A program made the translations under genes and the position numbers. From NCBI GenBank assembly GCA_050084515.1, contig CM114273.1, positions 18,724,001 through 18,788,000 on the forward strand: a DNA stretch of 64,000 nucleotides. The letters are read 5' to 3'. The DNA comes from Blasia pusilla (lineage: Eukaryota; Marchantiophyta; Marchantiopsida; Blasiales). The notes beneath the pieces were generated by a model. It was not told the origin of the DNA, ran no database searches, and was given only the letters and a program-made list of their open reading frames with translations. Shown piece after piece: positions 55,273 through 64,000 of the stretch. The first letter of the stretch is position 1. Each line of letters begins with the position of its first letter.

Positions 55273-56455
55273 TGTAATGTCTAAGTGTTTCTTATTTACA
55301 GTCAATTGTAGAGTTTGATCCCTAAGAGGATCATTGTTGGATGAAAAGAGAGTATAAGGTGATGATTATGTTGTAAAAGTGTAATTGATTATGTAATTCA
55401 AATGTAGTCTTCCAGTATCAGCTTCCGATCCTTCTTAGTACCTATGTTTTCTTCTTCAATTCTCTCGAGTGGAGTTTAAAGGACGCTCAGGCAATTTGTT
55501 CTCTCATCATCTCGGAACCTCACAGAGACCTCAAGAATAAAGCTGGCTTCTCCTACTTTTGGAACTCAATCCGTCGGGGGAGGTTACTCTCTGTCAAACA
55601 GATTTCATACAACTTTATATTGATTATTCCATTGATGAGAAAGGTTCGCCTGATTCACTCTTCACTCGGCAGACCCAAAAAGAATATTCAGACATAAGCA
55701 TCGCACATCAGAATGAATGAATGAATGCTTTACTACTCCATCAAGAATTGGAAGACTTCAAAGTATCTACAAGCTCGAGAGGGTACATCTCTCTTGCTTG
55801 GACCATTCATACAACATAAGGACGTCATGAGCGAATGATGATAATAGCTTCTGTCCTGTTTCTTAAATATTCTCGAGAGTAGGATCGTTTCTATGATCCG
55901 AAGCGTTCTTGATAAAGTTGGTGTCTCTTCAATATTTGTAACTACCTAGATCTATGGTTCTCTTAGCTTTTCCTACGATCCCTATGAATCCGCGGTACAA
56001 AACTGTCCTAACTACCAATTTGATACAATGGTCGCGCCCTTTCCTAGTCTCATTCTGTAAACTATGTGTCGTTTCGAATCTCAATCATGCTGAGCTTCGC
56101 TGTGCTAAATTTCCGGAGGACGGAGTTCTTCTTTCTTCTTTGTGCTTCGCTCTTCGTGCTTCGTGCTTCGCTCTTCGTGCTTCGCTGAAGAACGAGGTAC
56201 TTTGTATATAGAGCTTCGTTGAGCTTCGTTAGACTTTGTTAAGCTTCGCTGGGCTTCTTTATACTTCTTTACAGCTTTTGATTCTCCTCTAAGGCAAATC
56301 CTTGATCTTCATCTCTCTGCCTTGTCTTCGGAGCGTGGGGATTCACTTATTCTTCTTCATAATAATAGATAATCATAATCAAAATCATAATATACAAGAG
56401 TCTTTGTTGAATAAAATGATATATTCTTCAAGATTACAAAATTGTGGGTATCACA
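55273..56455 (-). repeat. Solo LTR of family A
   Basis: Runs TGTAATG to TATCACA, 1183 bp, flanked by identical TCAGG at 55268-55272 and 56456-56460. Inserted in element B between the methyltransferase and RT domains. Related to 7200-8413. Confidence 0.95.
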
Positions 56456-56462
56456 TCAGGTC

Positions 56463-57115
56463 CATAGCCTAACACAATACCTGTCTACAAGATGACTCTG
56501 CCATCATAGGCACCGTCGTCGTACCTGTAGAGAACCCTATAGCTCCCTCTTGCTCGTCGACGTTGGGCTCCACCAGTGTACCCGCTTGCTCATCCCATAT
56601 CATGCCTGGTCCTCTCTGACGAAAAGCATGAGATGCCGGAAAACTCACCAATGTAGGCAATGCTACCCTCTACTAGCCCACTCGATTGGCCATTGCCAAC
56701 GGTGGTACATCATCACGAGTAACAACCTGAGATCTAGGCCACCCTGGATCCAAGATCGCATCCATTGTAAGTAGTGATGGTCTCTGAACTCCATCATAAG
56801 CCAGCTCAGCAACTCGGATGGTAAAAGGTTCGTCCACCACAATCGTAGACGATGTGCGCGCGATCCAATACTTGCCGCATCCAACATCACCACTGGTCCT
56901 ATCCACTACGGCACCTGATGTACACTCGTCATCACTTAGGCTTGAATGTTACCTAACAATGGGATGTTCTCCAAAATGTCAGCTATAGAACATCAGTGAG
57001 TATTCTGCAAGTGTCGAAGAACTTGCAACATCTCCCAAAACATGGCCGACCTCGGGCCTGCTATGCGCCCCTTCATAAGTGGCTCCCATGTGTGTTAGAT
57101 ACTTTTGGGCCTCTA
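56463..57115 (-). pseudogene. C5-cytosine methyltransferase-like domain of element B, C-terminal part
   Basis: Minus strand: AGPRSAMFWEMLQVLRHLQ, DILENIPLLGNI (an ENV-like motif VI position), then MLDAASIGSRAHRLRLWWTNL, resembling the motif VIII region with RxR, and VAMPTLVSFPASHAFRQRGPG with ADERE/GF-like DEQEGAIGFSTGTT ending near AMDL. This matches the target-recognition and motif IX-X end of cytosine-5 methyltransferases carried by some retroelements. Several stops break it. Confidence 0.7.
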
Positions 57116-57149
57116 GTTAGGTGAGTAGAAGGAGCTAGAACAACAATCT

Positions 57150-57610
57150 GCAATCTAAATGGGATCATTGGTGCTATTTTGACCAAGATGGTGGTAGCTC
57201 ACAAATCAGATTGGGATAGGAAATTAGCTTCAGCTGTTCATGCTTACAACACAGCTGAGAAGAGTACAACAAGGAAAAGTCCCTACTTCTTGGTGTATGG
57301 GCAGAACCCACTCTCAGTAGTAGAGTTGGAGTTGAAGGCTGATCATACTCTAGAAGAGCACTTCCAACCTGAAGGTGGCATGAATAGCAGACTGGATATG
57401 ATTTATGCACTAGAGGAGGAGAGAGAGGCAGCATTTGGAGAAGATCAAGGTAGTCCAGCAACAAAGGAAGATGAGGTTTGATAACTGAATCAAGCATGAG
57501 CCAGTGAAGGATGGGGACCTGGGGCTGACGTATGACAATCGACACCAAAAGGTTCCAGGAAAGCTGCACATTCGTTGTCTTGGACCTTATCAGAGCTCGA
57601 AGCTATGGTG
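57150..57610 (+). pseudogene. Integrase C-terminal region of the nested element
   Basis: LASAVHAYNTAEKSTTRKSPYFLVYGQNP is the end of an integrase core. A second segment, DLGLTYDNRHQKVPGKLHIR with CLGPY, is the GPY/F module. A stop separates them near 57480. Confidence 0.85.
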
Positions 57611-58433
57611 GCCAACATAGAGGGGAGAATCAGGTGTTGACACTTGGAGCATGGATGATCGGTTGGGTGATTTAAAGGGCTCGTTGGAAAGGTCTTTGGA
57701 TGCTCTTCAAGCTGATATAGTCAAATCAAGACATTGGATGTTGGGCTAGAATTCTCAAGGTAGATTAGAAAGGCAAGGAGTCTGGATTTTTGGAAAACAG
57801 GAGGGCAGGCTATTTGAGGGCTGCTACCTAGAGCACTAGTCGGCCAAATCTAGATCTGATTGATGGTATGGCTTTGCCTTGAGATGCTCTACACTATGGA
57901 GGTCACCTAGAAGAGTTTTCAGCAAGTAATGAGGAGCATAGGATACTCAACGAGGACTGAGATCGAATGCTTGAACTCTTGTGGGCCAGAAGCTTACTCA
58001 TGGAATCCTAGAGGACCTCATTTGAAGGCCAGAAAGCTTGAGAAACCAAGGGAGAGATTTATGGAGCTTAGAGGATCCAAGGAGTGATTTGTGCAGGTGG
58101 AGCTGAGTGGAGGTGTGAACTGAGGGCAGGGCTTGAACCAGCTTGAGAAGAAGCATGCATGGGAAGAATGTGAAGGTAGATCTTACCTTCAAGCATGTCC
58201 AAAAGACAAGTTGAGCCTATGCCATCAATGCTGCTCAAGAGACATTAGTTAGGACAGGTTCAGAAGTAGATGAGGTAGAAATTTCAGGCAGTAGATGCCT
58301 TGGAGTAGATGCTTAGGGGCAGGTAGATTTGTAGGAAGGTAGGAAACCAGAATGCCAGAGAAGCCCAAGTGGGTAGAGGGCTCTCAACTTCACTTATAAA
58401 TACTCAGTTTGGTTTAGTTGAAGGGGGCATACA

Positions 58434-59758
58434 TGTTGTTGGCTAGTAGACACTCGATCTCTTGAGCCAAGCTAACCAGTAGAGTATGTGCTCCCAGATC
58501 TAGGTAGTGTGTAGTGTGCTTGAAGGGGGTTGAGACTAAGAAGGTCTCCCATGTACTCGATGATTTTTTGATACACAGAAAGTAGCCTTGTGAAATGATT
58601 TCACTCCACTGCCCTGTATCTGAGTTTGTGCATGATTGAGTGATGAGTTGGGGGGCTTGATGAAGTGAGATTCTTGGAGCTGGTTCAACTAATCATTCAA
58701 ACGTGTAGTGAGTGGACAAGAAGCTATACCAGTAGAGGGGAGGCAAGCTTGGGTTCCAAGATTGTGCTCCTCCAAGGTGTGCTTTGAAAGCTTGTTGTTC
58801 TGCCCACCTGAGTATGGCCTTTGACACCAATCACTGATTACTTCCAGGGTGTGACAACCTGGACTTCCAGGTATGGTAAGTGATAAGAGATTAGTGAGTG
58901 GAGAGAGAGGATCTTGCTTGAGCTTCCCTATAGGTAGAAGACCATGGGCTCACTTTGTTAAGTCTCCTACTACTTGAACAAGAAGGGAGAACAAAGGACC
59001 AGCAAGGTAAGAGGAGAAGAAGAAGGGATGTGGGTGTTGGTTTGAGCAAATAGAGAGTTGCTCCCCTTTCAGGCTACCCTGGGGGTGGATGATTATACTA
59101 GACAGTGTATTGGATGGCCTTATGTTGTTTAGTAGTCTCTAGTTGTGAGCCTTGAGTAGGTGTACTGGTTGAATTTCCACTGAGCACTCTATCTAAGGAC
59201 TCAAAACTACACCCAAGCTCTCACTAGATACTCGGTGAGGAGAAAAAGGTGATTGCACTACCTGATCAGTTAGGAGTTGGGTGTGCTTTAGAGGATTTCC
59301 TTGGTACATTCAACTAGTCCAAGGCAGCACATTGGAGGACCTTATGCTGCCCTGGTTATTCTTGACTGTGATTTCTAAGTAGAGTGTGCTTGTTGGGTTC
59401 CACTAGCCACTCCACTCAAAGCACTCAAGAGAATGGAAGGAGTTTTGGTTAGTGGGGTGAGGACAGGATTGTGATACTGAAGTGGAGAGGGTTTCTCCAC
59501 CCTCTTAAGGTAAAGGGGTGGGGTTTACAGCTGTTAAGGAGTACATCATAGAGTTCTGATCTTTTGATTTGGCCCTAAGCTCTTACATGGGACCGAACTG
59601 GTGGAACTAGCAATATTTTCACCTGGGTTGTGTGTTGGCCATGTATTACCTGGTAAGTCACCTGCAAACCAAGTCCCTGACCTATTGACCCTGACTTGGC
59701 CACCCTGCCACCACCAAGTGTATCGGACCAACCCTATCCAGATCTAGCGCCCTCAACA
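58434..59758 (+). repeat. 3' LTR of the nested element
   Basis: TGTTGTTGGC to CCTCAACA, so TGTTG/CAACA inverted ends. Starts right after the polypurine tract at about 58421-58433. 1325 bp. Confidence 0.7.
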
Positions 59759-60030
59759 ATAAAATGTCGGCCAGCAATACATGCTGATATCCCCTGACTG
59801 CAGACATTGGCAATAACTGAGGATACTACTGGACTAGTCTCAACACTTGATGTAATGAGACTCTACGTGTAGTCTCATCTCTCTCAATATACAAGTACTG
59901 CTATACTCGTACTCTGGCCTGCAACATTGCAGCCAACATTGTACTAATCCCTCCAAAGAGATCTAGTATACGTACACCCTCCTCGGGATACTGCCACACA
60001 ATCGGTGTGGTGTCCAAGGGTGTCAACGTC
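59759..60030 (-). pseudogene. C5-cytosine methyltransferase-like domain of element B, N-terminal part
   Basis: Minus strand, after the protease: GVRILDLFGGISTMLAAML is the SAM-binding motif I (usually FxGxG), followed by QYLYIERDETTRRVS (motif II acidic residue) and a YPQLLPMSAVRGYQ segment in another frame. Stops are present. Motif IV (PCQ) was not found on either side of the nested element and may have been lost there. Confidence 0.7.
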
Positions 60031-60347
60031 TCCACTCCTAGAGCACGTGGTAACTCTGTCCCTTCTTGCTCTAGAGCATAGGCTCGGCTCCACGCCTACC
60101 TCATGAGCTTGTCTGCTCTCCTCTGCAAATCGATGCTCATTCCAAATGAAGCCACGCTTGTCATTGCATGCCACTCCTCAGGAATATCCTCTACATTGGC
60201 GTTCCGCTCCAGTAAATCTCGAGGCCAACATAATGTGCCACAATAAGCAACAACTACTATGGTCGATCCTTGGAGTGAACCATCAAGTCTCCCTGCATAC
60301 TCCACAGGTAGTTGTCTAGCTCGACCCTCATATGACTGCCAACCTAG

Positions 60348-60662
60348 TCAATAGGAGGCTATCTCCTCCCAAAAGTCAAGTGTGAACCCTAGAGGATACA
60401 ATACGGTAGCCCCTACCAAAATATCATAAGACTCGGCCGGTGTCACAACCGCTCGCGTCCGCACCATCGCATTATCAGTCGGATGATCAGGCCGAATCCT
60501 CACTGCAATCTCATCGCGAGTCATGAACTCTGTCAAAGATGCTCCTCCCAGTGAAGTCTGAATCTGGAAGGACATGGAGTGATCTCACACTTCTGCAATC
60601 CCATCGCTATACATGTCACCTTCCCCAACATAAGGGGTTGTGCTCTTGAATCAAGTAGCACT
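60348..60662 (-). pseudogene. Retropepsin-like protease of element B
   Basis: LLDSRAQPLMLGKV holds the catalytic Asp with DSR in place of DSG. It continues AESYDILVGATVLYPLGFTL and DFWEEIASY, the usual end of the protease in this type of pol. The next segment (60305-60030) leads to the methyltransferase. Confidence 0.75.
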
Positions 60663-61016
60663 CTCTACGGTCGATACACAACTCCGGATGGACCAACCAA
60701 CAGGAAAACTCCGCCTTGGTTGTCCAAGACAACAACTCCTAGTGAGACGACCGCACGCTCTATTGCTGGTCTAGCTGGCAGCTCCGCCACTCTAGCTGCT
60801 ACTGCATGCCAACTCTGTATGGCTCTCGTCTCGAGCACCTGCTCCAAGGGTACCTCTGCCACATCTCCTATGCGAGTCTCCAACACTAGAAGAACCAAAC
60901 TCATCGCTCTCACAGAGCGTCGCCGCCAACCGGAAAATATCGGCTGGTCGACCTCCACATGTTAACAAATCTCTGGCCGTAAACAATGGGACGCTACACA
61001 AAGCCATCGCCATCTC

Positions 61017-61486
61017 TCATAACGTGCCAGTGCTAGGTCGTGTCGAATGTTGCATAGGCGTGGTAGATGTACTCGCCTCACCCGCTCCTCTAACTACATC
61101 GGCATCTGCGACAACAACATTCCTCAAAGGCTGTCTAGAGACCATCGATGGGGTCCAAAGAGCCTCTGACAATGTAAAATATTGGGGAAGTCTAGCATGC
61201 CTGCCAACTTCTCCCCTCTGGGGATCCAACTCCACATTGGATCCTTGTGGCTCAGAAGCTCTCACCACGCTTCTCGTAACCACTGCCTCCGATGCAACTA
61301 CTGCACTTGCTCTGGCACGTGGTGGGGTCTTGCCTCCAACACCTCCTCGACCTCCTACACCTCCTTCTCTGCCACCTTTAGGTACTCGAGCTCCCTTTAG
61401 GCGCAGCTCAAGGTGGAGCTCAAAACATCTCTCACGTGTGTGCCCATATCTCTCGCAATGATCACACTGAGGTAAGGGTGGGGGGA
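61017..61486 (-). pseudogene. Gag C-terminus with zinc knuckle of element B, 5'-truncated
   Basis: CDHCERYGHTRERC is a CCHC knuckle, followed by a Gly-rich linker and a serine/threonine-rich tail. Upstream of it sequence from the palindrome unit tail begins abruptly at about 61487, so capsid and 5' LTR are missing. Confidence 0.75.
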
Positions 61487-61907
61487 TGGTATTTTGGCAG
61501 GAGAGAGGAAGAGAGGAGAGTCTCTCTTCAAAAAAAAGGGCCAAATCCGCCTCCTCTCTTCAAAACTTTTTGACATATTTGAAATTTCTGTTTGCTTTCA
61601 ATTCATGAAATCTTTAGAAGAGAGTAGGTAGTGGTCCACATTTGGGTCTAAAGAAACCTCCTTTTTCCAGAGGGCGAAAAACAAGTAGACATCATAAGAC
61701 CACTACAAACATTTTTCCATCACTCTCCATGTGAGCCTAAGTTTCTTAACATTGCCTGTCTTAGTCTACAGTAAGCTGTGCCCAAGGGTATTTTTTTTGG
61801 AGGACCACCCGGATGTGCATCGGTACAATGCCAACCTCTCTTTTTGCAGGGATTGTCGCCTGCATCATGGCCTCCCCTAAATTTCCCCATAATGAATGGT
61901 GTCTGCT
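61487..61907. repeat. Copy of palindrome-unit tail, left part
   Basis: Matches 20838-21555 with an internal deletion (about 21160-21460 missing). Continues at 63301 beyond the solo LTR. Confidence 0.85.
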
Positions 61908-63300
61908 TGTAATGTATAAGAGTTTCTATTTTACAATCGTTTAATAAGTTCGATTTCCAAGAGGATCATTGTTTGATGAAAAGAGAGTTCAAAATTACAA
62001 TTATGTTGTAATAGTTGTATTTAAATATTTATGAGTTATATTCAATGTCTTATCAATATCTTTGGAACTTATTTAGTACCAAGGGGTCTTTTCTCAATTC
62101 TCTCTCGTGGAATTGACAGCATGCTCAGGTAGATTTCCTCTCGATATCAAGAAACCTCACAAAGACCTCAACATGAAAGGTGGCTTCTCCTACTTTCAAA
62201 ACTCAATCCGTCTCAGTAGGCTACTCTCTGTCAAACAGATTTCCTACAACTCATATTGATTATTTCATTGATGAGAAAGGTTTGCCTGATTCACTCTTCC
62301 TTCTTGTCATCCATTTCACAGACACAAGTCGGAATGTAGAATTACCTACTCTATGTACATCTGGGACACATCCATCGTCCCTGAGGAACCCTAGTGAGAG
62401 GTGGTGTCAAACATGCCATATGCCATCCTCTCGAACACCCATCATAGACTAGCATAGTGGCTGCACCATGAGCAAAACTTTGCAGACCCAAAAGAAATAC
62501 TCAGACATAAGCATCGCACATCAGAATGAATGAATGATTGCTTTACTATTCCATCAAGAATGAGAAAGCTTCAAAGTGTATACAAGCTCGAGAGGGTACT
62601 ACTCCCTTGCTCGGACCATTCCTACAACATGAAGACTTCGTAAGAGAATGATGATTATGCCTTCTGTCTTGCTTCTTAAATACTCGTTGGAGTAGGAGTG
62701 ATCCAAAGATTCGAAGTGTTCTTGATGAAGCTGGTGTCTTTTCAGCATTTGTAACTACCTAGATCTATGGTTCTCTTAGCTTTTCCTACGATCCCTGTGA
62801 ATCCGCAGAACAAAACTGTCCTAACTATCTATCTGATACAAAGGGTCGCGCCCTTTCCTAGTCTAACTGTTCTAACGGTGTGTTGCTTGAAATCACTGTC
62901 ATTCTTGGCTTGGCTTCGCTGGACTTCTTGAGGATGAAGCGCTTCATTCTTCGTTCTTGTTTAAGGTGCTTCGTGCAAGAGCGAAGTACTTCTTTCTCTT
63001 CTTCTTCCTGCTTTGTTATGCTTCGTTATAGAGCAAAGCACTTCGTAGACAGAGCTTCGTTGAGCTTCGTTATCGTTTCGAAGCTTCTTGCCAAGTCTTG
63101 AGACTTCATTATTTTATTCTCCTCTCCTCTTAGGCAAATCCTTGATTTTCTATCTCTCTGCCTTGTTCTTGGAGCTTCTTGATTCACTTTAATCTAACTC
63201 ATTCCTCCTCATAGTAATAAAATCATAATCATAATGTACAAGAGTCTTCGTTGAATAAAAAGATATATTTCTTCAAAAGTACAAAATTGTGGGTATCACA
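61908..63300 (-). repeat. Solo LTR of family A carrying an inserted patch
   Basis: TGTAATG to TATCACA, flanked by identical CTGCT at 61903-61907 and 63301-63305. The unoccupied site is at about 21555 in the paralogous segment. About 180 bp at 62299-62480 is foreign. Confidence 0.95.
62299..62480 (-). pseudogene. PHD-like finger fragment of family B inside the solo LTR
   Basis: Minus strand encodes TMLVYDGCSRGWHMACL and VPQGRWMCPRCT then the 3' noncoding ATGGATGACAAGAAGG. It sits where the intact LTR reads CACTCTTC-ACTCTACAGACCC, with no LTR structure of its own. Confidence 0.8.
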
Positions 63301-64000
63301 CTGCTCAAGACCAACTTTATGAAATGTGAACACACAAGACGATAATTGAACCAAAAGATAGTTAGTTTTTTGGAGTAAAGAGGAACTGATGTCCCTTCAT
63401 TCACATCCTAAATCTCAGAAATTGAGAAGCTGTACCCCTCCCAACACGTCAAAATTTTACAGGTTGCAACTCTTGCAACCCGTCGAAATCAGATGGCTTG
63501 CACCCCTTGCAAGCAAGCTCACCATAACAAAGGAAAGATTTTGAGAAGTGATTCCATTCCACCCTGCACCCACAAAAATCCAATAGGTTGGGAATCTGAA
63601 ATGGCAATCCGAAAGGTAGTAGGAATCCAGCACGTCTTAGAGAAGAAAGAAGCCTAGGACTAGTTTGATGATACTAGGGGAACGAGCCAAAAGTGAAGAA
63701 GCCCGCCATGATGCCTCAAAAGTTGGTCTCACAGGAAAAGAGTCCGATCACTCAAGCAGCCAACCTTTCGGAATCCAAAAGCTTGCTTGGAAATGGTTAA
63801 AAAGTTGCAGTGGTCAAAAAGTGAAAAGTTGCAACCCGTCAAAATCAGACAGGTTGCAAAATAAACATCTTGAGTAGCTAGACGAACACAATCTACAAGT
63901 CCAAAAAAAATATTCAGCAAACTTTTACAAACACCATTATCGTTTGAAAAAATCTTGTTCTTTATTACATAGGAACGAAGCTCGGAAATGTACATTTGAT
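63301..64000. repeat. Copy of palindrome-unit tail, right part
   Basis: Matches 21551-22265, including palindromes near 63834-63858. Ends at the window edge. No gene supported. Confidence 0.85.

Larger units (their letters stand above)
57140..59758 (+). mobile_element. 3' part of another Ty3/gypsy element, nested in element B
   Basis: Begins within the integrase core (NGIIGAILTKMVVAHKSDW at about 57150) and continues to a polypurine tract GAAGGGGGCATACA and an LTR at 58434-59758. It lies inside the methyltransferase domain of element B and has no 5' half, so it was truncated before, during or after insertion. Confidence 0.8.
52220..61486 (-). mobile_element. Ty3/gypsy retrotransposon B with C5-methyltransferase and PHD-like finger
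   Basis: Minus-strand order: zinc-knuckle gag end (61486-61017), protease (about 60660-60348), cytosine methyltransferase-like domain (60030-59759 and 57115-56463), RT (55223-54618), RNase H (54364-54080), integrase and PHD-like finger (53610-52391), polypurine tract and LTR. Interrupted by a solo LTR (55273-56455) and by a plus-strand element (about 57140-59758). The 5' end is cut at 61486, where a copy of the palindrome-unit tail begins. Confidence 0.85.

Overview
This window looks like repeat-dominated nuclear DNA of a land plant. The evidence is spliced genes with GT-AG introns, a plant-type UDP-glycosyltransferase with a PSPG box, Ty3/gypsy elements primed by a tRNA-like PBS, a PIF/Harbinger element and Helitron-like ends. 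The lineage cannot be fixed from sequence alone; an early-diverging plant (bryophyte, lycophyte or fern) is a guess. Almost every coding stretch belongs to a mobile element and most are broken by stops or frameshifts. The one ordinary gene is a damaged UDP-glycosyltransferase at 33.8-35.8 kb.

Layout: 1-8.4 kb is a minus-strand Ty3/gypsy element (gag, zinc knuckles, protease, RT, RNase H, integrase, an extra 3' ORF) with its 5' LTR at 7200-8413. 8.4-28.4 kb is the most unusual part. It holds two copies of a two-gene unit, inverted relative to each other. In each, a MULE-like transposase gene and a methyltransferase-like gene diverge from an array of 27-bp palindromes (12-bp arms, 3-nt centre) spaced at 66-67 bp: 13 units at 13394-14225 and 9 units at 25053-25613. 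In copy 1 the second gene joins a coiled coil, a ParB/sulfiredoxin-like domain and a class-beta N6/N4 DNA-methyltransferase-like domain whose catalytic motif has decayed. The same palindrome fills the introns and tails of both genes but not their exons.

28.4-33.2 kb is a mosaic of retroelement fragments and a tandem Helitron-like array. 36.6-43.3 kb is a PIF/Harbinger transposon (Myb-like ORF plus transposase) with a 278-bp MITE abutting it. 43.3-49.8 kb is an unclassified unit whose apparent introns hold short tandem repeats (60- and 77-bp periods) built on a TAGCCGCCG-like motif.

50-61.5 kb is a second minus-strand Ty3/gypsy element that carries a C5-cytosine-methyltransferase-like domain between protease and RT and a PHD-like finger after the integrase. 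It is split by a solo LTR with perfect 5-bp target duplications and by the 3' part of another retrotransposon. 61.5-64 kb repeats the tail of the palindrome unit (about 20.84-22.27 kb) and is interrupted by another solo LTR; the earlier copy shows the empty site. Two unrelated mobile families here therefore both carry DNA-methyltransferase-like domains, and the palindrome arrays plus the ParB-methyltransferase gene are the strongest candidate for an undescribed system.
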